Shown: positions 6,518 through 13,670, counted from the stretch's first letter. The stretch is DNA of 15,730 nt from Acidimicrobiales bacterium (GCA_017883105.1 JADGOF010000015.1:1-15730), one strand, 5' to 3'. Numbers and translations are program-made. The notes: generated by a model from the letters alone, not told the origin.

Positions 6518-7430
6518 GGAATTGAGACACCTCCAGGCGCTGACTGCGATCAGTGACCACGGCACCTTTTCGGCAGCGGCCGAGCATCTGGGCACCGTGC
6601 AGTCCAACATCTCTGCCCATGTGGCCCGGCTCGAACGGGAGCTGAATACCCCGATGATCGACCGTTCCGACGGTCACCTCACCGAGGAAGGCATGGTGGT
6701 GGTGGCCCGTGCCCGCCGGATCCTCTCCGAGCTGGATGCCCTGGTCTCCGACGTCGCCGCCTGCAAGGACGAGGTGACCGGCACCGTACGGGTGGGCATG
6801 ATCGGCACCACCGCCCGTTGGTTGGTCCCCCGCCTGATGGACGCCTCACGCCTGCGCCATCCCAAGCTCCGGCTGGTAGTGGTGGAGGGAACCACCACCG
6901 GGCTCGAGCCCCAGTTGGCCTCCGGCCAACTCGACCTGGCCGTGCTGCACCTACCGGTAGCGGCCAGGGACCTGGTGGCCCGGCAGCTCTTCGAAGAGGA
7001 CCTGATGCTGGTGGTGCCCGAGGGTCACGCCATGGCCAACCCCGATCACCAGCTCAACCTCGAGGACCTGGCCGACATGGAGCTGCTGCTGCCCCTGCCG
7101 GGCACCGCTTTCAGGGATGAGCTCGATGCGGTCACCCGGCCCCTGGGCATCACCCTGCTCCCTGCGGCCGAGATCGACGGGCTCCGGCTCATCGCCTCGC
7201 TGACCTTCGAGGGGTACGGTCCGGCCATCCTGCCGGCCACGGCCATTCCCTTCGTCCTCCGCAGCCAGTTCCACGGGGTGCCCATCGACGGGCTCCCCCG
7301 CCGCCGAGTCGGCGTGGCCCAGCGCAGCCGCGGACTGCCGTCGGCACCCACCCGGGCCTTGCTCGAACTGCTCCAACAGGTGGTGGCCATGCCCGAAGGG
7401 CGTCCCCACGGACTCCACGTCCTCAGCTGA
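6516..7430 (+). CDS. LysR-family transcriptional regulator
   Basis: A 304-aa LysR-type regulator. The N-terminal winged helix-turn-helix spans about 1-60: MELRHLQALTAISDHGTFSA start, QSNISAHVARLE recognition helix (29-40), and the LTEEG segment (55-59) that ends the domain. The rest, about 85-290, is a periplasmic-binding-protein-like effector domain (substrate-binding lysR fold); the ligand cannot be predicted. The ATG at 6516 gives the canonical family N-terminus but has no Shine-Dalgarno, and candidate -10 sequences (TAATAT 6486-6491 or TATCGT 6502-6507) lie close, so the mRNA may have a very short leader or none. LysR genes often control their divergent neighbour, here the HAD-plsC-murT-gatD operon; this is inference. 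It faces the GNAT gene with a 31-base gap in which I see only a weak 4-bp hairpin. Confidence 0.92.
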   Translation: MELRHLQALTAISDHGTFSAAAEHLGTVQSNISAHVARLERELNTPMIDRSDGHLTEEGMVVVARARRILSELDALVSDVAACKDEVTGTVRVGMIGTTARWLVPRLMDASRLRHPKLRLVVVEGTTTGLEPQLASGQLDLAVLHLPVAARDLVARQLFEEDLMLVVPEGHAMANPDHQLNLEDLADMELLLPLPGTAFRDELDAVTRPLGITLLPAAEIDGLRLIASLTFEGYGPAILPATAIPFVLRSQFHGVPIDGLPRRRVGVAQRSRGLPSAPTRALLELLQQVVAMPEGRPHGLHVLS

Positions 7431-7461
7431 CCCGCGAGCGTCCGGTCCTGCGAACCGATGA

Positions 7462-8085
7462 TCAGAGTTCGGGGACACGGGGCTCGCGCCACATGCGCCA
7501 CATCGGTGGGCTCCCCACCTTCGATCGGAACTCCTCGACCACCTCAAATCCGAACCGGGCGTAGAGCGCCACGTTGCGTTCCTTCGATGACTCGAGATAA
7601 GCCGGAACGCCCTCCTCATCCACCCGGGCGAGCATCGCTTCGAGCAGGGCGGAACCGATGCCCTTCCCCTGTTGTTCCGGTGCGGTGGCCAACGTGGCCA
7701 GGTACCAGTGCGGTTCCTTCGGATGGAGGGCGTCTACCTCGAACAGCAACTTGAGGGCCCGGTGGGTGCGACCGCTCAGCAGGAAGGGCGCGGTGGGAAG
7801 TAACTGCACCAGCTCCTTCCACCCGTTGCGGGGCCGGTCGGGGGGACCCCACACGGCCACCCCGCTCCGATCGTCGGTGGTGTACACGTGGCCGAGGGGA
7901 AGGTACTGCCGGCGGATCTGGGATGTGAAGAACGAATGCAGGCCCATCTGGCGTCGTCGCCGGCCGGCGAACATGAAGTGGACTACGGGATCGTCGTCGA
8001 AGGACCGGACCAGCATGTCAGCCAGAGCGGGGACGTCCGCCGCGGTGACCGGACGGACGGTGGGGCGGCCTGGTCGGGTGTGCAC
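7462..8085 (-). CDS. GNAT-family N-acetyltransferase
   Basis: A 207-aa acetyltransferase of the GNAT superfamily. The acetyl-CoA pyrophosphate loop is Q138-Q-G-K-G-I-G144 in LATLATAPEQQGKGIGSAL, followed by YLESSKERNVALYARFGFE (163-181), the typical C-terminal block. The layout, including the HWYLATLA strand and the GFEV end, is reminiscent of puromycin N-acetyltransferase-like enzymes, but the acceptor amine cannot be read from sequence. It lies 24 bases downstream of the yqgE-like stop and is probably co-transcribed. The start is GTG at 8085 with no visible Shine-Dalgarno; no better start exists before the domain begins at about residue 9. It converges with lysR. Confidence 0.88.
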   Translation of the reverse strand: MHTRPGRPTVRPVTAADVPALADMLVRSFDDDPVVHFMFAGRRRRQMGLHSFFTSQIRRQYLPLGHVYTTDDRSGVAVWGPPDRPRNGWKELVQLLPTAPFLLSGRTHRALKLLFEVDALHPKEPHWYLATLATAPEQQGKGIGSALLEAMLARVDEEGVPAYLESSKERNVALYARFGFEVVEEFRSKVGSPPMWRMWREPRVPEL

Positions 8086-8109
8086 GGGGAGAGGGTAGCC
8101 GCGCGGTGG

Positions 8110-8745
8110 TCAGTTTTCGGTGGGGTCGATCGGATAGCCGGACACCAGGGCCAAGGCGCCCCCCTGGCGGCGCAGCACCCGCCGCCACAGGCCTTCGGGA
8201 TCGGCGGAGATCGGGTCACGTGCCTCGGCGGGGACCACATACCACGACCCCTCGTCGATCTCGCCTTCGAGCTGGCCCGAATCCCAGCCGGCGTAACCGG
8301 AGAAGAGCCGGGCCCCGACGAGGCTATCGCCCATGGTGGAGGGATCTCCGGCCAGGTCCACCGTCCCGACGGGCCGGTCGTCGTCCACCAGCAGCCGCCA
8401 TCCCGCCGGCTGGGTGGCGGAGCCGTCCTCGGCATCGGCCCGGGACGCCAGGCGGACCAGTCCGATCAACGCGTTGCGGGCCACCGGGCCCCCGGTGAAC
8501 AGCTCGGCGGGTGGCGTGGCCGCCAACTGCCACTGGGGCAGAAGCTGCTCCACGACGACACCCCCGGGCCGGTCGATGACCACCCCAAGCGCACCGTGGT
8601 CACCGTGATCGAGCACGAGGAGCACTCGACGGTTGAAGTTGAGATCGGAGAGACGCGGGGTGGCCACCAGCAACTGGCCGGTGAGGATGTCTGGCGGATT
8701 TGCACCCCCGAAGGGCTCGAAGGCGCTGAATGGTTCGATCGGCAC
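8110..8745 (-). CDS. YqgE/AlgH (UPF0301, DUF179) family protein
   Basis: A protein of 211 aa from the chosen start, in the widely conserved YqgE/AlgH family, whose molecular function is not settled. The family signatures are present: LTGQLLVATPRL (21-32) near the N-terminus, VLLVLDHGDHGALGVVIDRP (41-60), and further on FSGYAGWDSGQLEGEI, the hallmark GYAGWxxGQLE block. I chose GTG at 8745 because it places LTGQLLVATP near residue 20 as in the family and leaves 66 bases to the divergent enoyl-CoA hydratase start. The open frame continues upstream to 8847, but that would overlap the divergent gene and adds no family sequence. The start is uncertain, with only a weak GGTTGGG upstream. It probably forms an operon with the GNAT gene downstream. 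Confidence 0.88.
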   Translation of the reverse strand: MPIEPFSAFEPFGGANPPDILTGQLLVATPRLSDLNFNRRVLLVLDHGDHGALGVVIDRPGGVVVEQLLPQWQLAATPPAELFTGGPVARNALIGLVRLASRADAEDGSATQPAGWRLLVDDDRPVGTVDLAGDPSTMGDSLVGARLFSGYAGWDSGQLEGEIDEGSWYVVPAEARDPISADPEGLWRRVLRRQGGALALVSGYPIDPTEN

Positions 8746-8811
8746 GGCACGATGATGGCCCAACCTGGAGGCGGAGTGGCGCCGGATGCTCCGGTCGGTG
8801 AGGCTGGGGCC

Positions 8812-9612
8812 ATGGCACTCGTCTCCATCACCTCGGTCCACCCCCACGTGCGGGTGGTCACGCTAGACAACCCGGCGCGCCTCAACTCGATGTCCTTTGC
8901 CCTGGTCGCCGACCTCTACGCCGCCCTCGATGAGGTGGGAGCCGACAACGAATGCCGGGTAGTTGTGCTGACCGGTGCCGGTCGGGCCTTCTGCTCAGGC
9001 CTCGAACTCGAGCACGCCGGCCTCCCGCCCGGCGCCGAGGACCTCGGTCGCCACCGGATGGGCATGCGGGCCATGGAGTACATGGGCGGCATCGTCCCGG
9101 CCATGCGCTCCGTCCCCCAGCCGATCATCGGTGCGATCAAGGGTCCCGCGTACGGCGGCGGCATGTGCCTGTCCCTGGGCACCGACATCCGCTTGGCCGG
9201 GGAGTCGGCGGTGTTCTGCAATGCCGGGATCTACAACGGCCTGTCCGGCACCGAGCTGGGAGTGAGTTGGCTCCTGCCCCGGGCCGTCGGGACCTCCAAC
9301 TCGGCCGAGATCCTGCTCACCGGCAAGAAGGTCGACGCCAACGAGGCACTCCGGATCGGCCTGGTCTCACGGGTGGTCCCCGATGACCAACTCCTCGACA
9401 GCTCCATCGAGATGGCCGAGGGCATGTGTGCTTTCAGCCCGTTCGGCCTGGCCCTGACCAAGGACACCATCTGGGCCTCGCTCGAGGTGGGGAGCCTCCG
9501 CTCGGCCGTGGATCTCGAGAACCGCACCCAGCTCCTGGCCGGCCACACCGGCAACCTCACCGAGGCAACGGCCGCATTCAAGGAAAAACGGCCGCCCGTC
9601 TACACGGAGTAG
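8812..9612 (+). CDS. Enoyl-CoA hydratase/isomerase (crotonase) family protein
   Basis: A 266-aa crotonase-fold protein acting on acyl-CoA thioesters. The oxyanion-hole segments are GRAFCSGLEL (57-66) and KGPAYGGGM (110-118). Of the two crotonase glutamates, the first (in the usual PE motif) is replaced around NAGI (137-140), while the second acid is kept as E148 in SGTELGVSWLLPR (145-157). Sequences with GxSxxxxGVSWLLPR are common in actinobacterial EchA paralogues. It could be a hydratase, isomerase or another member of the fold; the exact reaction is uncertain. The ATG at 8812 begins MALVSITSVHPHVRVVTLDNP, which aligns with family N-termini, and GGTGAGG lies upstream at 8798-8804. It is divergent from the yqgE-like gene. 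The small CxxC-WH gene follows after nine bases. Confidence 0.9.
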   Translation: MALVSITSVHPHVRVVTLDNPARLNSMSFALVADLYAALDEVGADNECRVVVLTGAGRAFCSGLELEHAGLPPGAEDLGRHRMGMRAMEYMGGIVPAMRSVPQPIIGAIKGPAYGGGMCLSLGTDIRLAGESAVFCNAGIYNGLSGTELGVSWLLPRAVGTSNSAEILLTGKKVDANEALRIGLVSRVVPDDQLLDSSIEMAEGMCAFSPFGLALTKDTIWASLEVGSLRSAVDLENRTQLLAGHTGNLTEATAAFKEKRPPVYTE

Positions 9613-9621
9613 CCCGAGACG

Positions 9622-9852
9622 ATGGCCAAGGCCCGTCGAGGGGGAAAACGGTCCCGCCCTCCCCGGTCTGGTGACTCTGGTGACATGGCCCGCGAGCACT
9701 GGCGGGCCGACGGCCAGCCGAAGACCCGCTTCCCCACCCAGACGGAGGCCAACCGCTCCTCACTGCGGCTGCGCCTCGAAGAGGGGGCGGATCTCGACCC
9801 GTACCGGTGCCGCTACTGCGACGGGTGGCACCTGGGCAATCGCCAGAGCTGA
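9622..9852 (+). CDS. Small basic protein with CxxC-WH motif, function unknown
   Basis: A 76-aa protein. The C-terminus carries YRCRYCDGWHLG (61-72) with C63, C66 and H70, a motif I associate with small uncharacterised actinobacterial and phage proteins that probably bind a metal or nucleic acid. The N-terminal 20 residues are very basic (Lys/Arg/Pro), and the middle TEANRSSLRLRLEEG (41-55) looks helical. It starts nine bases after the enoyl-CoA hydratase stop, with GGAG at 9606-9609 at 12 bases from the ATG, so it may share that transcript. A second ATG at 9685 (residue 22), with GGTGAC just before it, would give a 55-aa protein containing the whole conserved part; I cannot decide between them. 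Only three metal ligands are visible, so a complete zinc site would need a fourth from elsewhere or a dimer. Confidence 0.65.
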   Translation: MAKARRGGKRSRPPRSGDSGDMAREHWRADGQPKTRFPTQTEANRSSLRLRLEEGADLDPYRCRYCDGWHLGNRQS

Positions 9853-9884
9853 CGTCCCGCACTGTCACCGGAGATGAGCGCACT

Positions 9885-9910
9885 TACTGTACCGTCCAGA
9901 CGGTATAGTA
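9885..9910. promoter_or_regulatory. TetR-type operator, 26-bp palindrome over the -10 box
   Basis: The core TACCGTC-CA-GACGGTA (9890-9905) is a perfect inverted repeat, and the outer five bases on each side match at four positions (TACTG and TAGTA). This is the size and form of a TetR-family operator. It includes TATAGT (9904-9909), a five-of-six -10 match, so binding would block transcription of the regulator and exporter. Confidence 0.8.
9904..9909 (+). promoter_or_regulatory. -10 box of the tetR-MFS promoter, probable leaderless transcript
   Basis: TATAGT ends six bases before the A of the ATG at 9916, the usual distance from a -10 box to the transcription start. No Shine-Dalgarno precedes this ATG. 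Together these point to a leaderless mRNA. The -35 region, around CACTTA (9881-9886), is a poor match. Confidence 0.55.
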
Positions 9911-9915
9911 CCGGA

Positions 9916-10539
9916 ATGGAGCCCACTGCCCCCGGCAAGCGGCGTGCCCCGAAATCCCGGCCGCACCCGACGAACGATCTCCCCTCCACCGGTCGTGGGG
10001 ATACCAAGTCCCGCATCCTCAATGCCGCCGAAGAAGTGGTCCTGCGCGACGGAGTGGCCCGGCTCACGTTGGATGCCGCCGCAGCCGAGGCCGGACTCAG
10101 CAAAGGCGGCGTGCTCTACCACTTCCCCACCCGAGACGCCCTGGTCGCCGGCATGGTCGACAAGATCATCGAGGAGTTCGAGCGGGACATCGACAGCCAG
10201 CTGACCGGCGCCGGCGAACCGGGAAGCTACACACGGGCGTACATCCGGGCCACCATGGCCCCCAACGCTCCCCGGCCCGACCGCGAGGACCGCTTGGGCG
10301 CGGCACTGATCGCGGCGGCCGCCGGCCAGCCTGCGCTCCTCGCCCCGTTGCAGGAGGCCGCCGACCGGTGGCAGGCCCGCATCGAGGACGACGGGCTCGA
10401 CCCCACCGTGGCCACCTTGTTGCGCCTGGCCTGTGACGGCCTATGGCTTTGCGACTTGTTCGGACTGGCGCGACCCAACCTGGCACAGCGCGGCACGCTC
10501 GGTGCCGAGCTCGAACGCCTGACTCAGACGCCGCCATGA
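9916..10539 (+). CDS. TetR-family transcriptional repressor
   Basis: A 207-aa TetR-type regulator. After a 26-residue Pro/Arg-rich tail, the DNA-binding domain spans about 29-80: TKSRILNAAEEVVLRDG (30-46), then TLDAAAAEAGLSKGGVLYHF (51-70), the helix-turn-helix with the GxLYHF signature. The C-terminal ligand domain is all-helical (about 95-200) and resembles other regulators of multidrug exporters in general form only. I chose ATG 9916 over ATG 9874 because the operator and -10 box lie between them, and the earlier start would put the operator inside the coding sequence. It is coupled to the MFS gene by an ATGA overlap. The palindrome at 9885-9910 makes autorepression likely, with the exporter substrate or a related compound as inducer. 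Confidence 0.92.
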   Translation: MEPTAPGKRRAPKSRPHPTNDLPSTGRGDTKSRILNAAEEVVLRDGVARLTLDAAAAEAGLSKGGVLYHFPTRDALVAGMVDKIIEEFERDIDSQLTGAGEPGSYTRAYIRATMAPNAPRPDREDRLGAALIAAAAGQPALLAPLQEAADRWQARIEDDGLDPTVATLLRLACDGLWLCDLFGLARPNLAQRGTLGAELERLTQTPP

Positions 10540-12035
10540 CCGCGCACGCCCAGGCACGATCCGCCGCGTCCACCGATAGTTCCACCCGACTCATTCGGAC
10601 CCTTACCCTCACCATCTTCCTGCAGTGGCTGGGCGCCACCGCCATCATCCCCATGCTTCCGGTATACATCCGCCACCTGGGCGGCACCGACACGCTGGCC
10701 GGTGTGGTCATGGCGGCATTCTTCGCGGCCGGGGTCCTCTTCCAGTACCCGTTGGGACGGCTGGCCGACCGGGTGGGACGGCGACCGGTGCTCATCGGTG
10801 GGCTCGTCACCTACGGCGTAGCCAGTTTCTCGTTTCTCGCTCCCCTCTCCCCCTCCTTCGCCATTCTCCTCCGGGCCCTCCAGGGGGCAGGAGCCGGAGC
10901 CGCTGCCGTGGCCGCGCTGGCCATGATCTCGAGCTCGGTGGCCGTCGAGCGGAGAGGGCGGGCCTTTGCCTCGATCTACGGCGGCGAGCTGGCCGGCATG
11001 GCGGTCGGCCCGCTGATCGGAAGCATCGTCGGCATCCGCTACATGTGGCTGATGTTCATCGCATCCGGACTGGCGTCCTTCGCCGCCTGTGTTCCGGCGC
11101 TGCGCATCTTCGAGCCCCACGACACCGCAAACGAGCGGGCCAGGGATGCCCGCGCCGAGGGGATGTCGGTTCCGCTCAGCCGCGTCCGGCTCAACCGGTC
11201 GATGATCGGCGCATTCGTGTCGGGCTCGGCACTTGGGTTGACCACCGGGGTCTATGACATCTGCTGGACGCTGCTCCTCCTGGCCCGGGGGGCGTCCGGA
11301 TGGGAGATCGGTATCTCGTGGACGCTCTTTGCCGTTCCCTTCGTCCTGGCCGCCAAGCCGAGTGGTTGGCTGGCCGACCACATGGACCGCCGCTTGCTGG
11401 TGCTGGTCGGCATCGGCACCTCCGCCCTATTCTGTGCGACCTACCCCTTTATCCACAGCGTTCCGGCTCTGATCGTCCTCGGGGCCCTCGAGGCGCTCGG
11501 CTTCGCTGCAGCCCTGCCTGCCGTGCAGTCACTCCTCACCCAGGGGTCGGACTCCTCGGAGGTCGGCAGGGTGCAAGGCGTGTTTGCCACCTGTCAGACG
11601 GCGTGCACGGCCATCGCCGCGGCGGGAGCCGGCGCCGCCTTCTCTCTGGCCATCTGGCTTCCGTTCGTCACCGTGGCCTCCGTCGTCATCATCAGCCTGG
11701 GTGTCGCCGCCTTCATCTGGCGCACGGTGCCCGGACGGGTCCAGCCGGCATCCGTCGACGTCACCCAGGGGTCAGCCGGACCACGCGGTGACCAGGTGTC
11801 ACCGGAGCCGGTTCAGGTGGCCAAGCCTGTCGGGGTCAGCGGGGACGTGCAGAAGGCACACCGGGTGGCGGCCATCGGCACCTTGCTCAGGCAGTCGGGG
11901 CATGCGCGGACCGGATCCTCGCTCGGCTTGCGCCCCATCCGGTCCATCAGGTGGTTGACCGGCTTGACGACCAGAAAGAAGATCACCGCGGCGATCATGA
12001 CGAAGGAGATCACCGCGGTGAGGAAGCTCCCGTAG
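10536..12035 (+). CDS. MFS transporter, probable drug/metabolite exporter under TetR control
   Basis: A 499-aa major facilitator. About twelve hydrophobic segments lie between residues 20 and 397. Motif A is GRLADRVGRRP (74-84) in the loop after TM2, with its C-half counterpart GWLADHMDRRLLV (277-289). The hydrophilic central loop (190-220) separates the halves. ALQGAGAGAAAVAALAM (114-130) resembles the motif region of 12-TM drug exporters. The start at 10536 overlaps the tetR stop as ATGA. The last TM ends near 397, and the remaining 100 residues form an unusual basic tail, of which the last 74 codons lie antisense to mscL (11813-12035). This tail looks like read-through rather than a domain. 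A stop is present in another frame at 11789-11791, so a small indel could have lengthened the gene. The substrate is unknown. Confidence 0.88.
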   Translation: MTAHAQARSAASTDSSTRLIRTLTLTIFLQWLGATAIIPMLPVYIRHLGGTDTLAGVVMAAFFAAGVLFQYPLGRLADRVGRRPVLIGGLVTYGVASFSFLAPLSPSFAILLRALQGAGAGAAAVAALAMISSSVAVERRGRAFASIYGGELAGMAVGPLIGSIVGIRYMWLMFIASGLASFAACVPALRIFEPHDTANERARDARAEGMSVPLSRVRLNRSMIGAFVSGSALGLTTGVYDICWTLLLLARGASGWEIGISWTLFAVPFVLAAKPSGWLADHMDRRLLVLVGIGTSALFCATYPFIHSVPALIVLGALEALGFAAALPAVQSLLTQGSDSSEVGRVQGVFATCQTACTAIAAAGAGAAFSLAIWLPFVTVASVVIISLGVAAFIWRTVPGRVQPASVDVTQGSAGPRGDQVSPEPVQVAKPVGVSGDVQKAHRVAAIGTLLRQSGHARTGSSLGLRPIRSIRWLTGLTTRKKITAAIMTKEITAVRKLP

Positions 12036-12229
12036 TGGAACAGCGAGTGGTTGATGGTGAAGGTGAGGCTGCTGAAGTCCTGCTTGCCACCGACGGCGGC
12101 GATCAAAGGGGTGATCAGGTCCTTGACCATTGCGTTGACCACACCGGTGAAGGCGGCGCCGATGACCACGGCCACCGCCAGCTCAAGCAGGTTTCCCCGT
12201 AGCAGGAACTCCTTGAACTCCTTCATCAT
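11813..12229 (-). CDS. mscL: Large-conductance mechanosensitive channel MscL with C-terminal four-Cys motif
   Basis: A 138-aa inner-membrane channel that opens under high membrane tension to release solutes on osmotic downshock. The N-terminus MMKEFKEFLLRGNLLELAVA is canonical MscL; TM1 covers about 14-43 and TM2 about 68-90. The C-terminus replaces the usual helix bundle end with a CPDC (110-113) and CAFC (124-127) pair, a rubredoxin-like zinc-ribbon pattern that I recall from some actinobacterial and other MscL. I chose ATG 12229 because AAGGAG (12241-12246) lies 11 bases before it; the GTG at 12238 is only two bases from it. It lies 71 bases downstream of the unrecognised 161-aa gene and is perhaps in the same transcript. 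The 3' half overlaps the MFS gene on the other strand. Confidence 0.93.
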   Translation of the reverse strand: MMKEFKEFLLRGNLLELAVAVVIGAAFTGVVNAMVKDLITPLIAAVGGKQDFSSLTFTINHSLFHYGSFLTAVISFVMIAAVIFFLVVKPVNHLMDRMGRKPSEDPVRACPDCLSKVPMAATRCAFCTSPLTPTGLAT

Positions 12230-12240
12230 GGTGGCCACCG

Positions 12241-12246
12241 CTCCTT
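12241..12246 (-). promoter_or_regulatory. Ribosome binding site of mscL
   Basis: AAGGAG on the minus strand is 11 bases from the ATG at 12229 and 2 bases from the GTG at 12238. The spacing favours the ATG, and it indicates that mscL can be translated independently of the gene upstream. Confidence 0.6.
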
Positions 12247-12300
12247 GTTCACGTCAGATCCAGACCCGTCCATGCCGCGAGCTTGACCTCGTCGGGACGC

Positions 12301-12786
12301 TCAGGGCAAGCCTGCGTGGATCGACGCCAACCAACGTCCGGTGGTCGGCACGGTGCAGACGACCAGCGCGGCCCGCAACAGCCAGTCGATGACCACCGAG
12401 TTGTCGGTCTCAGCCGGCACAAGGGCCACCAGTCCTCGTCTCGGATGATCTTGGGTGATCCGCCACCCTGCGGGAAGAGGAAGGCCGAGGTCCCGAAGCC
12501 TCCAGGCCACCCGCGGACCGGCCGCATGCTGGAGCCCGACCGTAGTCGGCTTGGCGGCACCGCCGGGGAGGCGCTTGCCGGGCATCCAGGTGACGGTGGG
12601 GACCTTGTGGGTCGAGCCTCCCAAGAAGGCGAACGGACCGGGCTGGGGTGGTTCATGCTCCTCTGCGATCACCGGCTCCACATTGATCCAACCGGTACCG
12701 CCGGCCTCGACCATGGCCATGTGGGCCAGAAGCTCCGGATCGTCGTTGGCCACGAACTCCAATTCGACAAGGCGGGCCCGGATCAT
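12301..12786 (-). CDS. Unrecognised conserved-looking protein coupled to the LLM oxidoreductase
   Basis: A 161-aa protein I do not recognise. Its ATG at 12786 overlaps the stop of the LLM oxidoreductase as ATGA and no Shine-Dalgarno is visible, so it is probably translated by coupling. The sequence is soluble, with no signal peptide. It has a Gly/Pro-rich middle (PQPGPFAFLGGSTHKVP about 48-63; WMPGKRLPGGAAKP 67-80) with a hydrophobic segment near 130-145 (SVVIDWLLRAALVVCTVPT). The start MIRARLVELEFVANDDPELL and the E/V patterning could form a small alpha/beta domain. There is one Cys (C144). It could be an accessory or partner of the flavin enzyme, but there is no motif to support a reaction. 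Codon use resembles its neighbours, so it does not look foreign. Confidence 0.7.
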   Translation of the reverse strand: MIRARLVELEFVANDDPELLAHMAMVEAGGTGWINVEPVIAEEHEPPQPGPFAFLGGSTHKVPTVTWMPGKRLPGGAAKPTTVGLQHAAGPRVAWRLRDLGLPLPAGWRITQDHPRRGLVALVPAETDNSVVIDWLLRAALVVCTVPTTGRWLASIHAGLP

Positions 12787-13670
12787 GTCTGGAGATCGAG
12801 GACGCCGGTGGCCAGCACGTCGAGCTCGGAGCGCCATCCTTCCAGTTGTTGCAGCGGACGCACCACGAACTTGGAGAACCCCACCTCGAGGAACCGCTCG
12901 AGCAGGGACCGGAGCTCGTCGATGCCCACCGGCACCACCTTTTCGGGGTCGACCCCCTTGCGGGCCGCGGACAGCGCTCGGATCATCGTGGGGTCAAGAG
13001 GAAGGCGCGAGTAGACGATGGAGACACCGAAGTGCTCAGGGTCGATGGTCCTCCCTGCCCGCGCCGCGGCATCATCGACGACCACCCGGGCCCGGGCCAC
13101 CTCCTCGGGAGTGCAGGCGGAGGGAAGCCAGCCATCGGCAAACCGGCCACAACGCTCCAGCGCAGCCGGCACTATCCCGCCCAACCAGAACTCGAGCGGA
13201 CGCTGCACCGGGAGGGGCGACAGCGTGACGCCTTCGAAGTCGGCGACATCGCCGTGATGGGTGACCGTCTCCCCGGCCCACAACGAGCGGAGGACCGGCA
13301 GCATCTCGTCCATCATCCGGCCCTTCTCCGAACCCGCCACCCCGACGGCGCCCGACTCCGGCTGCCGGGGCAGCCCGGGTACGAAGGTGATCAGCAACCG
13401 GCCCTTCGACAGCGCGTCGAGGGTGGCTGATTCCTTGGCCAGGCGGACCAGGTTCCGACCCGGAAGGAGCATGGTGGTGCCCAGTTTCAGATGGGAGTTG
13501 TGGGCGGCGGCATGGGCCAGGGCCACCATCGGGTCGAGGGTAGACGCCGTCAGCACCTCCGGCAGCCAGATCGAGTCGAATCCGAGGTCGTCGAGGTCGT
13601 CGATCAGGTCGAGGAACCCCGAAGTACCGCCGGTCGTCGCCCCCGTTCCCACGCCGATGCGGACCTTCAT
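12783..13670 (-). CDS. LLM-class (F420/FMN-type) flavin-dependent oxidoreductase
   Basis: A 295-aa luciferase-like TIM-barrel oxidoreductase. The start MKVRIGVGTG, the strand LGFDSIWLPE (29-38), TMLLPGRNLVRLAKESATLD (66-85) with SKGRLLITFVPG (88-99), and ADGWLPSACTPEEV further on are typical of the class. It resembles the family annotated as F420-type MSMEG_3544-like oxidoreductases, which is from memory. The cofactor, F420 or FMN, cannot be decided. Two ATGs exist, at 13682 and 13670. The second gives the family start, with GAGGGGG 12 bases upstream, and the first has this motif immediately adjacent, so I chose 13670. The nitroreductase gene ends about 40 bases upstream and the 161-aa gene overlaps the stop as ATGA, suggesting one transcript. 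Confidence 0.88.
   Translation of the reverse strand: MKVRIGVGTGATTGGTSGFLDLIDDLDDLGFDSIWLPEVLTASTLDPMVALAHAAAHNSHLKLGTTMLLPGRNLVRLAKESATLDALSKGRLLITFVPGLPRQPESGAVGVAGSEKGRMMDEMLPVLRSLWAGETVTHHGDVADFEGVTLSPLPVQRPLEFWLGGIVPAALERCGRFADGWLPSACTPEEVARARVVVDDAAARAGRTIDPEHFGVSIVYSRLPLDPTMIRALSAARKGVDPEKVVPVGIDELRSLLERFLEVGFSKFVVRPLQQLEGWRSELDVLATGVLDLQT

Noticed and set aside
7888..8811. Upstream extension of the enoyl-CoA hydratase frame
   Set aside because: It runs antisense through the yqgE-like and GNAT genes, and crotonase similarity begins only at the ATG at 8812.
9874..9915. Upstream ATG for the TetR gene
   Set aside because: GGAG is directly adjacent to it with no spacing, and using it would place the operator and -10 box inside the coding sequence.
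11980..12022. Two copies of GATCACCGCGG within the mscL gene
   Set aside because: The repeat falls in TM2 codons (Thr-Ala-Val-Ile and Ile-Ala-Ala-Val-Ile) and is explained by similar amino acids and codon choice.
13587..13610. Tandem GAGGTCGTC repeat
   Set aside because: It encodes the Asp-Asp-Leu repeats of the LLM enzyme N-terminus (DLIDDLDDLG), a normal helix of the family.
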